From positions 124,001 through 188,000 of the forward strand of contig JAKAAX010000001.1 of the NCBI GenBank assembly GCA_021802125.1: a stretch of DNA of 64,000 nucleotides. The letters run 5' to 3'. Shown here in pieces: positions 8,441 through 17,176 of this stretch. The notes under the pieces are model-generated. The model did not search any database. It saw only the letters and a program-made list of their open reading frames with translations, and was not told the origin of the DNA. Positions within the stretch are counted from its first letter, which is position 1. Every line of letters begins with the position of its first letter. Source of the stretch: Thermoplasmata archaeon. GTDB lineage: Archaea; Thermoplasmatota; Thermoplasmata; Lutacidiplasmatales; UBA184. Both the position numbers and the translations under genes were made by a program.

Positions 8441-8686
8441 ATGAAGCGCGAAGGTGCCACCGACCCTCCCGCCGCAGACCAGTGCGCCGACTGCCACAAG
8501 CGCTTCACCGATCGCCTCGAGACCCGGTGGGACGTTCACATGCCGGACGGCACCTACATCGTCGTCTGCTCCCCTTGCTTCCAGAAGCGGGACGCGGCTC
8601 GCGCCCCCCTGGACGACCTTCCCGCGCCCTCGGGACGGACCTCGGTCCTGAAGACCGAGAAGAAGACCAAGAAGAAGAAGAACTGA
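8441..8686 (+). CDS. Small zinc-binding protein with lysine-rich tail
   Basis: An 81-residue protein. CADCHKRF and CSPCFQKR, about 31 residues apart, form a probable CxxC…CxxC zinc ribbon. The last eleven residues are almost all lysine/threonine (KTEKKTKKKKN), which suggests nucleic-acid binding. No named family is recognised. The ATG is preceded at 36 nt by the element TCAAATGC, also found in front of the DUF5611-like gene at the same distance. It may be expressed independently of glmM, which ends 72 bp upstream. Confidence 0.7.
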   Translation: MKREGATDPPAADQCADCHKRFTDRLETRWDVHMPDGTYIVVCSPCFQKRDAARAPLDDLPAPSGRTSVLKTEKKTKKKKN

Positions 8687-8778
8687 GGCCGGTCGGCGTT
8701 ACCGGACCCCGCTCCCTGACGGGCGGACACGCTCCCGGGATCGGTCGGTGCTTGTCCCTACGGACCTAGGTCCCGCGG

Positions 8779-9552
8779 CTACTGGATCGGTCCCAGGTTC
8801 ATCGACCGGAACCCCCACGCCGCCGCGACGAACGAGACCGCGGCGAGCGCGCCCAGGATACCGAGGTTGACGAGGACCGCCGGGCCCAGCTGATTGGCAA
8901 AGGCGTGGCGGATCGCGAAGGCGGCGAACGTCAGCGGATTGACGTTGATCACCGCGGCCAGCGCCCGAGGAGTGGAGGGACCGACCGGATAGTAGACCGT
9001 GGAGAGGAAGATCAGGAAGAGCTGCAGGAACGACTGGATGCTGAAGTAGGCGTTCGCAGAGCGTAACCGGGTCCCCAGGGCGATCAGGAGTCCCGCGAAG
9101 AATATCCCACCGAGGCCCACGGTCGCGAGCACCGTCGCCAGGTCCAGCAGGGAGATCGCCGGGAGCCCGATCAAGGGCACGGCGACCCCGACCATCACGG
9201 CCACGCCAAAGAGCGAGAAGAGCAGGGTCGTCAGGACGAGTCCCGCCAGGTACTCGGACCGGAGGAAGGGGCCGGAGAAGATCTGCTCGACCATGGCCCA
9301 CCGACGGTCTAACCAGAAGAGGTTCCCCGAAACGACACCTCCCGAGACCATCTGGAAGGCGACCATCCCCGGTACCAGGAAGGAGGTGTAGGACTGCCCG
9401 CCGGTCTGGGAAGCGGGCACAATGGAGCTGAACATCGTTCCCAGGACCACGATGGTGACCGCGGGCTGCCCGAACCGGACCACGACGCTGATGGGGTCGA
9501 AGTTCGAGACGAAGTTCCGGACGACCAGGCGGAGGATGGGCGGGAGAGTCAC
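8779..9552 (-). CDS. ABC-2 type transporter permease
   Basis: A 257-residue integral membrane protein with about six hydrophobic segments, the layout of ABC-2 permeases used in drug, polysaccharide or lipid export. After the first membrane segment comes the typical soluble loop (…SYTSFLVPGMVAFQMV…), and the later part contains the family-like stretch PSTPRALAAVINVNPLTF. Its ATG overlaps the stop of the ATPase gene (ATGA), so the two make a two-gene exporter. The cargo cannot be inferred from sequence. Confidence 0.87.
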   Translation of the reverse strand: MTLPPILRLVVRNFVSNFDPISVVVRFGQPAVTIVVLGTMFSSIVPASQTGGQSYTSFLVPGMVAFQMVSGGVVSGNLFWLDRRWAMVEQIFSGPFLRSEYLAGLVLTTLLFSLFGVAVMVGVAVPLIGLPAISLLDLATVLATVGLGGIFFAGLLIALGTRLRSANAYFSIQSFLQLFLIFLSTVYYPVGPSTPRALAAVINVNPLTFAAFAIRHAFANQLGPAVLVNLGILGALAAVSFVAAAWGFRSMNLGPIQ

Positions 9553-10643
9553 TTCGCGACCCCCATGTCCCGGCGGAGCCCGCCCGAGGTCCCGGGAGGG
9601 GGCGGGTTCCCCGGGCGGCCGTTCGTACTCGTTCTGCGCTCCGTCTCCGGCTCGTCCAGCCCGTCCTGCTCCCCACCGCCGATCATCCCGAGGAACGCCC
9701 CTTCGAGGGTCGGCTCGCTGATGGAGAGGCGCTCAAGCACGTGGCCCCGGGAACCGCTCCAGGTCGTGATCCAGGGGAGAAGGGTCTCGGCCTTGTCGGA
9801 GCGGAACTCGAAGCTGCTCGTGTCCATCCCTGGAGCGACCGCTCCCTCGGGCTGGAGGACCGACGCTCCCCTCTCGTGGAGACCCACGACGAACTCCTGG
9901 ACATGGGCGGGAGGCAGCGCGTCTCCGAACTCAACACGAACCTCGCGGGCGCCTCCGAACCTCTGCTTGAGGCACTCCGGTGTGTCGGTGGCGAGCAGCG
10001 ACCCCTGGTGCAGCACGGCGATGCGGTCGCAGAGCATGTCGGCCTCGTGGAGGATGTGCGTGGTGAAGACTATCGAGAGCCCGCGGCGGGCCCGCTCGCG
10101 GAGGTACTTCAGGATACGACGGCGGGCCAGAGCGTCGAGCCCGACGGTGGGCTCGTCGAGGAAGAGGATCTCCATGTCGTGCATCAGCTCCCTTGCGACC
10201 TGGAAACGCCGCCGCTCGCCGCCCGAGAGGGCCCAGGGCTTCCTCCGACGGACATGTCCGAGCTCGAAGAGCTCGAGCATCTCCTCGGCGCGGGACTTCG
10301 CGACCTCCCGCGGGACCCCCCACATAAACGCGTAGAGGTCGAGGTTCCGCTCGACGCTCACGAAGTCCAGGGATTCGGCCTGAAGCACGACTCCGAGGCG
10401 CGAGCGCAGCCCCCGTCCGCCCGACCGGAGGTCCTGCCCCAGGATCCACGCCGTCCCCTCCGTGGGAGGGAGGAGCGTGGTCAGGAGCCGAACGGTGGTG
10501 GTCTTGCCGGCTCCGTTGCGGCCGAGGAGGCCCAGCACCTCCCCCCGGCCCAGCTCGATGCTGAGATGGCGGATGGCGTATTGGCCCGGACGGTAAGCGT
10601 AGCCCAGGTCCTGGGTCCTGAGCACCACTTCGCGATCGGCCAT
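9549..10643 (-). CDS. ABC transporter ATP-binding protein
   Basis: A 364-residue ATPase partner of the downstream permease. It shows Walker A GRNGAGKTT, the signature LSGGERRR, and Walker B ILFLDEPTVGLD followed by a switch histidine in TTHILHEAD. The C-terminal 100 residues resemble the DrrA/CcmA-type extension of multidrug and polysaccharide exporters. The ATG at 10643 (MADREVVLR…) is preferred over an in-frame ATG at 10694 because a TATATC promoter-like box at 10678-10685 lies between the two. The last 40 residues are proline/glycine-rich and run into the permease start. Confidence 0.88.
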   Translation of the reverse strand: MADREVVLRTQDLGYAYRPGQYAIRHLSIELGRGEVLGLLGRNGAGKTTTVRLLTTLLPPTEGTAWILGQDLRSGGRGLRSRLGVVLQAESLDFVSVERNLDLYAFMWGVPREVAKSRAEEMLELFELGHVRRRKPWALSGGERRRFQVARELMHDMEILFLDEPTVGLDALARRRILKYLRERARRGLSIVFTTHILHEADMLCDRIAVLHQGSLLATDTPECLKQRFGGAREVRVEFGDALPPAHVQEFVVGLHERGASVLQPEGAVAPGMDTSSFEFRSDKAETLLPWITTWSGSRGHVLERLSISEPTLEGAFLGMIGGGEQDGLDEPETERRTSTNGRPGNPPPPGTSGGLRRDMGVAK

Positions 10644-10677
10644 GGTCGTAGAAACAGGGTGTTGAGATAGGGGCGGA

Positions 10678-10685
10678 GATATAGC
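10678..10685 (-). promoter_or_regulatory. TATA-like box before the ABC exporter operon
   Basis: On the minus strand the sequence reads CTATATCT. A start about 26 nt downstream would leave a leader of roughly a dozen bases before the ATG at 10643, and it excludes the upstream in-frame ATG at 10694. Confidence 0.4.
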
Positions 10686-10763
10686 GTCCGCCACGGAGAC
10701 CGTCCCTTCCGACGCAGGGGCTGCTCGGCGCAGGACCAGGGGGAGGGGCGCGGCCCCTGCGCC

Positions 10764-10772
10764 CTCTATTAC
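10764..10772 (+). promoter_or_regulatory. TATA-like box of the nucleoside phosphorylase gene
   Basis: CTCTATTAC is centred about 29 nt before the ATG at 10797. Confidence 0.45.
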
Positions 10773-10796
10773 TGGGCGCGTTCTTGCGGGGCTCGG

Positions 10797-11606
10797 ATGA
10801 ACCAGGCATCGGGCCGGATCCGCAGGAGCCGCCGCTCATCGAGCGAGGTGTACCATCTTGCCCTCTCGCCTGGAGACCTTCCGGAGACCGTCCTCGTCCC
10901 CGGTGACGTGGATCGGGTGGAGAAGATCGCGGCCAGCTGGGACTCTTCAGAGCCCCTCGCGCGCCGTCGCCAGTTCGTCAGCTACCGGGGGAAGTTCCAG
11001 GGCCGCGACCTCGGCGTCGTCAGCTCGGGCATTGGAGGACCGGCCATGTCGATCACCGTCGAGGAGCTCGCAAAGCTCGGCGTGCGAACGATCGTTCGCG
11101 TCGGAAGCTGCGGGGCGCTCCAGCCCCGGATGCGGAGAGGCGACCTCGTCATCACGTCGGCAGCCGTCCGGACGGATGGAGCGAGCAAGGCGTACGCTCC
11201 ACTCGGGTATCCCGCCTCCGCCGACCCGAGGGTCTACCTTTCGCTGTGCGCCGCAGCGGAGAAGCTCGGGGTGAGGTACCACGGTGGGATCACCGCCTCC
11301 TTCGACACCTTCTACGTGGGGCAGGCCCGGCCGGGGTATCGCGGATATCTTCCTCCCGAGCACGTCGCCTTCATGGACGGGCTCCGCAGCATCGGCGTAC
11401 TGGGCGTGGAGATGGAGTGCGCGACGCTCCTGACCCTCGCGAACGTCTACGGGCTGAAGGCCGGGGCCGTCTGCGCCGTCTACTCGATAGGGGACCGCGA
11501 CAAGCTGCTCCCGGCGGGGGAGGAGCGGGCCATCTCGGTCGCCAACGGGGCCGCCTGGGAAGCCGCGAGGTCGACGGGGCGTCAACCTCGTGCCCGCCGT
11601 GCATAG
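10797..11606 (+). CDS. Nucleoside phosphorylase (uridine/purine nucleoside phosphorylase family)
   Basis: A 269-residue member of the hexameric nucleoside phosphorylase family, which cleaves nucleosides with phosphate to a base and (deoxy)ribose-1-phosphate. The substrate loops are VPGDVDRVEKIA, SSGIGGPAMSI and the phosphate-binding VRVGSCGAL; GVEMECATL is the ribose-binding glutamate motif. The uridine phosphorylase subgroup is the best guess from these motifs, but a purine enzyme is possible. Residues 1-15 are basic and may be extra. A CTATTACT box is centred 29 nt before the ATG. A T-rich stretch follows the stop immediately. Confidence 0.87.
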   Translation: MNQASGRIRRSRRSSSEVYHLALSPGDLPETVLVPGDVDRVEKIAASWDSSEPLARRRQFVSYRGKFQGRDLGVVSSGIGGPAMSITVEELAKLGVRTIVRVGSCGALQPRMRRGDLVITSAAVRTDGASKAYAPLGYPASADPRVYLSLCAAAEKLGVRYHGGITASFDTFYVGQARPGYRGYLPPEHVAFMDGLRSIGVLGVEMECATLLTLANVYGLKAGAVCAVYSIGDRDKLLPAGEERAISVANGAAWEAARSTGRQPRARRA

Positions 11607-11615
11607 CTTCTTTTT
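11607..11615 (+). terminator. Oligo-T stretch after the nucleoside phosphorylase stop
   Basis: CTTCTTTTT follows the TAG at 11604-11606 directly. Archaeal transcription often ends at T-rich stretches, and such runs are rare in this GC-rich window. It lies just before the next gene's ATG, so it could also be part of that promoter. Confidence 0.35.
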
Positions 11616-11641
11616 CGTCCGGGCCTTCGAAACGCTCGTTG

Positions 11642-14600
11642 ATGCGTCGTAACGGTCATGGAGCACCCAGGGCTCGGGTCTTGTCCGGGTCCGGCCGCCT
11701 CCTCGTGCCTGTCGTGGGGCTCCTGGTGCTCCTCCTCGCGCTTCCCAGCGGCGGCGTTCCACACACCGGTCCGACGAGCTCGCTCGTGTCGATGTCTTCC
11801 CTTCCGGCAGTGTCCCACCTCGGTCGGTCCGGCATCCCAGGTTCGCCCGGCTCCTCCCCCGGGACCGGGACGACGGCGGGAGGTTGGAGCGCGGTCTGCA
11901 CGACCTGTCGTCCCGGTCCCTTCGTGGGAGCGGCATCGACCTACGACCCGGTGGACGGCGAGGTCGTCCTCTTTGGAGGGATCAACGCCTCGGCGGGCGG
12001 GCTGAGCGGCGCCACCTGGACCTACCGGTCCGGAACCTGGACGGAGGTTTGCACCTCTTGCGGGCCCTCCCCGCGGGCCTATGCTGCGATGACGTTCGAC
12101 GGCAAGGACGGGTATGTCGTCCTGTTCGGGGGGTTCGACGGCACCCCCTTGGGTGACGCCTGGCGTTTCCTCGGGGGTTCCTGGTCGCTCCTGTGCTCGC
12201 CTTGCGCACCTCCCGCGCGGAGCGGCGCCTCCCTCGCCTACGACGCCGCGGACGGGTACGTGCTCCTGGTGGGGGGGTGTGGCGCGACCTGCCCTCTCGG
12301 GGACAGCTGGAGCTTTTCCGCGGGGACTTGGACACAGCTCTGTGGCGGCCTCTGTCCGTTCTCCCCCCGCGACAACGCCTCGATGGCCTACGACCCCGTG
12401 GACACGGAGATCGTGCTCTTCGGGGGTTGGAGCGGTAGCCGCGACCTTGTCAACGGGTGGAGCTACCATGCGGGGTCCTGGACGAGGATCTGCGTGCCCT
12501 GCGTCCCCGCCGGACGCCACGGGGCATCGATGGCCTTCGACAGCACCGACGGGTTCCTGGTGCTCTTCGGGGGGTACAATTCGTCCACTTCGAGCCCCCT
12601 GAACGACACCTGGGAGTTCTTCCGCGGTGCGTTCTCCTCTCTCGCGCTCCCCCTCCTGCCGCCCCCCCGCTCGGAGGCGGCCCTGGCCGACGATCCCTCC
12701 GACGGGGGGCTTCTCCTCTTCGCGGGCTTGGGCTCCGCGGCGCTGGGAGACACCTGGGAATTCGCCTACGGCCTCGTCGCCCCGTCCCCCACTGCGACGC
12801 CCGCGACGGTCGACGGGGGCCAGGCCGCGAGCCTCGCGAGCACGGTCGCCGGAGGGACCGCCCCGTACACGTACACCTGGACGGGGCTCCCTCCTCCCTG
12901 CGTCTCCACGAACGTGGACCCGATCTCCTGCACGCCCGCCGCGGTGGGCACGAACACGACCTTCGTGGTCCACCTCATCGTTTCCGACTCCAAGGGGGCC
13001 GGGGTCGAGAGCCCGCCCTCGAACTTCACCGTGAACACGGATCCCGTGATCGGCTCGATCGTCCCGTCGGTGCCCTCCACCGCGGTCGACGAGGGCCAGA
13101 ACCTCTCCCTCGCGGTCGGGATCTCCGGCGGATCCGGAGGGTATGCGTTCTCGTGGAGCGGACTGCCCGCCGGTTGTTCCGCCACCGGCGGGCGGGTCAT
13201 GCCCTGCGTCCCGAGCGGGATCGGCTCCAACACGACCTTCAACATCGCGGTCAGCGCGAGCGACTCCTTTGGGGTCGCCACCGCAACGGCGACCCTCCCC
13301 TTCGTCATCGACACGGACCCCGTCGTCACCACCCCCACGATGTCTGCGAGCTACGTGGAAGTGGGTTCGACCGTGACGTTCCGCTCCTCCGCGTCGGCCG
13401 GTGGCGGAGGATACTCCTGGACCTGGCTCGGGCTCCCCACAGGGTGCACCAGCGTCAACTCGCCCGTGCTCTCGTGCGTTCCTCAAGGCGTCTCGCTCAA
13501 CACCACGTTCCCCGTCCGGGCTCAGGTCGTCGACGCGAACGGGTTCCGCCTGACCAGCGCCCCGGCCGGGGTCAACGTCGTGGCCCCGCCCTCGGTCGGT
13601 CCGCCCAACGCCTCTCCGGCGGTCGTAGATGACGGCCAGACCGTCGCCTTGTCGGTCGTCGCCGCCGGGGGCGTCGGGAACTACACGCTCAAGTGGCTTG
13701 GGCTGCCTCCCGGCTGCACGAGCTCGGACTCGCCCGAGATCCTCTGCACCCCCACCGGGGTAGTGGCCAACACCACGTTCCAGGTCCAGGTGAACGTGAC
13801 CGACGGGAACGGTCTTTGGACGATCGGTCCAAGGCTGTTCCTTCAGGTGGACGCGCTCCCACACGCCGGGGGCGTTGCCCTCGCTCCCGCCACGGTTGAC
13901 GCGGGCCAGTCGACGAACCTCTCCGTCCGGGTCTCCGGCGGGGCTGGGGGGTACACGTTCGTGTGGACGGGACTCCCCTCCGGATGTGTCAGCGCGAACA
14001 CGCCCTACCTCACCTGCCGTCCTTCCACGACCCTCTCCGCGAACACCTCCTTCTCCGTGGGCGGGAAGGTCACCGACGCCGCGGGGGTCGTCCTCACCCT
14101 GGTCAACGCGACGCTTCAGGTCGATGCGACCCTCCAGGTCTCGACCGTCAGAGCGAACCCCTCGGCCTTGGACGCGGGGCAGGTGGTCTCGCTCTCTGTG
14201 GGGGCCTCCCTCGGTGGGGGGAGCTACGCGTTCCGATGGTGGGGACTCCCCAGCGGCTGCGCTTCGATCGACAGCCCCAGCCTCACGTGTGTCCCGAGCG
14301 GGGGAGGCGCCAACGCCAGTCTCGATGTCTGGACCACCGTGACCGACGCGAACGGGTTCTCGGTCGCGAGCGGAAGCACTCGGCTGGAGATCGACGCCCT
14401 GCCGACGATCTCCTCGGCCCAGGCCTCTCCCAATGCGGTCGACCTCGGGCAGCCCGTGGTTCTCCGCGCCCGGGCGGCGTACGGCTCTGGGAGCTACGAC
14501 TTCCATTGGTGGGGCCTGCCGGGAGGCTGCCCGGTCACGAACTCCCCCGTCCTCAACTGCGTACCCACGTCCACCGGGACCTGGAACGTCCTGGTCAATG

Positions 14601-15625
14601 CCACCGACACGCGCGGGTCGAGCTCCCCCGACGCATCTCTCAATGTCACCGTCGTCGCCGACCCATCCATCGTCTCCTTCTACGCCTCGGCGGCACCCGC
14701 GCAGACGGGGGAGAACGTCTCCTTCACGGTCGTGACGAGCGGGGGGATCGGCCCGTACACCTACTCGTATTCGGGTCTCCCTTCGGGCTGTGCGGGGAAC
14801 AACGCCTCCCGCGCGATCTGCTTCCCCGAGCAAGCGGGGACGTTCACGGTCTCGGTGACGGTCACCGACGCCCGCGGCCTGGGGACCTCGGCGACGTTGG
14901 AGTGGAAGGTGGTGGGAAAACCGGGGCCCGGGACCCTCTTCGGTCTCCCCGCCTACCTCGGGCTCACCATCGTTGGCGCTTCGGTCGCGGCCATCGTGCT
15001 GGTCGTCTTTGTGCTCCTTCCTCAGCTCCGTCGGCGCGAGGACGAGGACGAACCGGACGGGGCCGCAGCCACGAGCGAGGCGCCCGAAGAGGACGACCTC
15101 GGAGCGATTGCCGAAGAGGGTGAGACCCCAGCCGTTCCTGAAGGGCAGGAGCAAGGGCTGCCCCCCGACTCCCTCGTCCCCGAGGGAGAGGCCCTTATGG
15201 GTCCCGGTCCGGGCGACACGTTCCCCGACGGGTCCCAGTCCCCTTCACTCACGCTTCCGGAGGACGCCGCGCGCGAGGACGAAGCTCTCCCGCAACCGTT
15301 CCCATCCGGCGGGCAAGCCACGGAGGTCGCCCCCTGGGAGCCCAACCTCGGCGGGGCATCCCGCGAGGAGACCGACACCCCACCCTTACCCCCCGTCCAG
15401 AACGGCGAGCAGCCGACCCCTCCCGTCCTTTCCTCCACCCCTCTGGAGGCGCCCAAGGAGGCTCCTCCGGCGGCGCTGAAGCGGTGCCCACTGTGCGGAA
15501 CGCCGCTCATGGAGAACAACGTCTGCCGCGCTTGCGAGCTAGACTGGTCGAAGGTCCAGATCCAAGGGCGCACCGATACGCTGCGCGCGCGAAAGTCACG
15601 GACGGACGACGGCCCGCAACCTTAA
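11642..15625 (+). CDS. Giant surface protein: kelch-like repeats, Ig-like repeats, membrane anchor, cytoplasmic zinc ribbon
   Basis: A 1327-residue protein. It has an N-terminal signal segment (about 18-38), six kelch-like blades of the form YDPVDGEVVLFGG, then nine or so Ig-like repeats of about 85-90 residues with the pattern W-x-GLP-x-GC…C-x-P…NTTF…VTDxNG. Each repeat carries a cysteine pair that could form a disulfide outside the cell. One transmembrane helix (about 1100-1126) is followed by an acidic/proline-rich cytoplasmic tail and a C-terminal zinc ribbon (C1282, C1285, C1295, C1298). The ATG at 11642 lies just after the phosphorylase stop; longer in-frame sequence upstream overlaps that gene. 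Adhesion or ligand sensing is inference. Confidence 0.85.
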   Translation: MRRNGHGAPRARVLSGSGRLLVPVVGLLVLLLALPSGGVPHTGPTSSLVSMSSLPAVSHLGRSGIPGSPGSSPGTGTTAGGWSAVCTTCRPGPFVGAASTYDPVDGEVVLFGGINASAGGLSGATWTYRSGTWTEVCTSCGPSPRAYAAMTFDGKDGYVVLFGGFDGTPLGDAWRFLGGSWSLLCSPCAPPARSGASLAYDAADGYVLLVGGCGATCPLGDSWSFSAGTWTQLCGGLCPFSPRDNASMAYDPVDTEIVLFGGWSGSRDLVNGWSYHAGSWTRICVPCVPAGRHGASMAFDSTDGFLVLFGGYNSSTSSPLNDTWEFFRGAFSSLALPLLPPPRSEAALADDPSDGGLLLFAGLGSAALGDTWEFAYGLVAPSPTATPATVDGGQAASLASTVAGGTAPYTYTWTGLPPPCVSTNVDPISCTPAAVGTNTTFVVHLIVSDSKGAGVESPPSNFTVNTDPVIGSIVPSVPSTAVDEGQNLSLAVGISGGSGGYAFSWSGLPAGCSATGGRVMPCVPSGIGSNTTFNIAVSASDSFGVATATATLPFVIDTDPVVTTPTMSASYVEVGSTVTFRSSASAGGGGYSWTWLGLPTGCTSVNSPVLSCVPQGVSLNTTFPVRAQVVDANGFRLTSAPAGVNVVAPPSVGPPNASPAVVDDGQTVALSVVAAGGVGNYTLKWLGLPPGCTSSDSPEILCTPTGVVANTTFQVQVNVTDGNGLWTIGPRLFLQVDALPHAGGVALAPATVDAGQSTNLSVRVSGGAGGYTFVWTGLPSGCVSANTPYLTCRPSTTLSANTSFSVGGKVTDAAGVVLTLVNATLQVDATLQVSTVRANPSALDAGQVVSLSVGASLGGGSYAFRWWGLPSGCASIDSPSLTCVPSGGGANASLDVWTTVTDANGFSVASGSTRLEIDALPTISSAQASPNAVDLGQPVVLRARAAYGSGSYDFHWWGLPGGCPVTNSPVLNCVPTSTGTWNVLVNATDTRGSSSPDASLNVTVVADPSIVSFYASAAPAQTGENVSFTVVTSGGIGPYTYSYSGLPSGCAGNNASRAICFPEQAGTFTVSVTVTDARGLGTSATLEWKVVGKPGPGTLFGLPAYLGLTIVGASVAAIVLVVFVLLPQLRRREDEDEPDGAAATSEAPEEDDLGAIAEEGETPAVPEGQEQGLPPDSLVPEGEALMGPGPGDTFPDGSQSPSLTLPEDAAREDEALPQPFPSGGQATEVAPWEPNLGGASREETDTPPLPPVQNGEQPTPPVLSSTPLEAPKEAPPAALKRCPLCGTPLMENNVCRACELDWSKVQIQGRTDTLRARKSRTDDGPQP

Positions 15626-15626
15626 G
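15621..15626 (+). promoter_or_regulatory. TATA box of taw1 overlapping the upstream stop codon
   Basis: CTTAAG is centred 26-27 nt before the GTG at 15650. The TAA stop of the kelch/Ig gene (15623-15625) is part of this box, so the promoter is built on the end of the preceding gene. Confidence 0.55.
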
Positions 15627-15649
15627 CGCGGGGCCAGGTCCGGCGAGCC

Positions 15650-16651
15650 GTGGGAGACCAGGACCTCACGGGCAGCCTGCTGGAGGAGCAGGGCTACCAG
15701 CTCACCGGAAAGCATTCCGCGGTGAAGGTCTGCTACTGGACCTCCAAGGCGCTCACCGAAGGGCGCCACTGCTACAAGGGACGCTTCTACGGGATCGAGA
15801 GCCATCGCTGCATGCAGATGAGCCCCTCGATCGACGCGTGCAACCTGCACTGCCGGTTCTGCTGGCGGTACCAGGGCTGGGAGGAGGAGGACACGATGCA
15901 GGAGTTCGACGACCCTGCGGCGCTTCTGCAGCGCTCCTTGGAGGCCCAGAGGACGCTCCTAAGCGGCTTCGGCGGCAACCCGAAGGTCGACCGCGCCCGG
16001 TGGGAGGAGGCCTCAAAGCCTCGACACGTGGCGATCTCCCTCACGGGGGAGCCGACGCTCTACCCGATGCTCTCGGAGTTCCTCCGGCTCTGTCACGACC
16101 AGGGGATCACCACCTTCCTCGTCACGAACGGCACGCATCCGGATGCGCTCCGCCATCTCGACCCGCTCCCGACGCAGCTCTACTGCTCGGTCACCGCGCC
16201 GAACCGGGAGGTCTTCCGGCGGCTCACGATGCCCGCGCAGGAGGACGCCTGGGACCGGCTCCTCGAGAGCCTCGACATCATCCGCGGGCTCCCGACGCGA
16301 AGGGTCGTCCGTCACACCCTGGTGAAGGGTTGGAACCTCGGATGGGAGGAGCAGTACGCCGAGCTCGACGCCCGGGCCTCTCCGGACTTCATCGAGCCGA
16401 AGGGGTACGTCTACATGGGTCGCTCTAGGAACCGGCTCAGCCGCGACCACGTTCCGGAGCACGAGGACATCCGCGCCTTCGCGACACGCCTCTCCGAGCT
16501 CACGGGCTATCCGGTCGCGGACGAGTCACCCGAGTCGAAGGTCATGCTCCTGGCGAAGGACCCCTCGCGTCGGTGGCTCCCTGGCCGCGCACCCTGGGAG
16601 CGGGGAGCCCCCGTGACCGAGGGCCCTGCGATCCCCGTGCGGAGCCATTAG
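15650..16651 (+). CDS. taw1: 4-demethylwyosine synthase (TYW1/Taw1), radical SAM
   Basis: A 333-residue radical SAM enzyme that builds the tricyclic base of 4-demethylwyosine from N1-methylguanosine-37 in tRNA-Phe, using pyruvate. The radical SAM cluster motif is C64-x3-C68-x2-C71 (CNLHCRFCW). Three further cysteines, C28, C41 and C54, sit at the spacing of the second [4Fe-4S] cluster known in archaeal TYW1. ISLTGEPTLYP is the SAM-binding glycine-rich region. The GTG start at 15650 is 26 nt from a CTTAAG box that contains the stop codon of the upstream gene. Only the archaeal-type catalytic domain is present, without a flavodoxin domain. Confidence 0.93.
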   Translation: MGDQDLTGSLLEEQGYQLTGKHSAVKVCYWTSKALTEGRHCYKGRFYGIESHRCMQMSPSIDACNLHCRFCWRYQGWEEEDTMQEFDDPAALLQRSLEAQRTLLSGFGGNPKVDRARWEEASKPRHVAISLTGEPTLYPMLSEFLRLCHDQGITTFLVTNGTHPDALRHLDPLPTQLYCSVTAPNREVFRRLTMPAQEDAWDRLLESLDIIRGLPTRRVVRHTLVKGWNLGWEEQYAELDARASPDFIEPKGYVYMGRSRNRLSRDHVPEHEDIRAFATRLSELTGYPVADESPESKVMLLAKDPSRRWLPGRAPWERGAPVTEGPAIPVRSH

Positions 16652-16663
16652 TCCCTAGTCCCT

Positions 16664-16698
16664 GGGACCCGGGAGAGGATCCCTCGTGAGAGGGTCCC
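16664..16698. other. Hairpin-forming sequence between convergent genes
   Basis: GGGACCC (16664-16670) and GGGTCCC (16692-16698) are perfect inverted repeats separated by 21 bases that contain a further partly self-complementary GAGAGGATCCCTC. It sits between the ends of taw1 and the opposing hypothetical gene and might mark transcript ends. No T-run follows, so a terminator role is uncertain. Confidence 0.35.
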
Positions 16699-16705
16699 GG
16701 ACAGC

Positions 16706-17065
16706 TCACGCGTAGTGGCTCATCGCGGCGCGTTCGCGCTTCTGGACCTCGGCCGCAGCCTCAGGTCGCTCGTGGGCCTTCCGTTCGGCCTCACATTCGC
16801 GCTCGGTGACCCACTTGAACTGAACGGACTCGGGATGGTCGTGCGCGAGGAAGGCGCCCGCCTCGAAGGCGCTGGAGAGCAGTTCCTCCATGTTCTCCTC
16901 GTCCTGACCCTCCAAGCGGCCCACGGTGCGCCAGTACCAGTCGGGGGCCTTGCCGGCCATCTGGAGGTACTCGGTGACCAGGTCGTAGATCGAGGTGGTC
17001 TCCTCCGTGAGACGCACGTGCAGGTGCTTGCGGGCCTCGGGGGGGTTGGACGAGTGCGAAGCCAT
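16706..17065 (-). CDS. Conserved hypothetical protein
   Basis: A 119-residue soluble, acidic, helix-rich protein with no membrane segment or metal motif. The opening (RKHLHVRLTEETTSIYDLVTEYLQMAG) suggests a stand-alone helical domain; I do not recognise the family. The ATG at 17065 is supported by a TATAAG box at 17090-17095, 27 nt upstream, so the transcript is probably leaderless. An in-frame extension to 17131 would cross this box and is not preferred. It is convergent with taw1, and a hairpin-forming sequence lies between them. Confidence 0.65.
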   Translation of the reverse strand: MASHSSNPPEARKHLHVRLTEETTSIYDLVTEYLQMAGKAPDWYWRTVGRLEGQDEENMEELLSSAFEAGAFLAHDHPESVQFKWVTERECEAERKAHERPEAAAEVQKRERAAMSHYA

Positions 17066-17089
17066 CGGACCTCGCGAGCCCCCTCGAGG

Positions 17090-17095
17090 TATAAG
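17090..17095 (-). promoter_or_regulatory. TATA box of the 16706-17065 gene
   Basis: On the minus strand CTTATA is centred 27 nt before the ATG at 17065. It supports that start and a leaderless transcript. Confidence 0.55.
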
Positions 17096-17176
17096 CCTGG
17101 CTGGGCAAGGAGGGGCCGCGCCAACCTCCACCGCCTCCGGTCGAAGGGTTGATTTCGGGGAGCGGCTTCGGCCAGG

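Noticed and set aside
12780..14900. Regularly spaced similar segments suggesting a CRISPR-like or tandem-repeat array
   Set aside because: The spacing of about 255-270 bp and conservation at protein level correspond to Ig-like domains in one reading frame; no short identical repeats with unique spacers are present.
11582..15154. 1190-codon open frame on the minus strand across the kelch/Ig gene
   Set aside because: Its translation is arginine/glycine/proline-rich without domains, while the plus strand reads repeated, well-formed kelch and Ig modules. High GC makes long antisense frames common.
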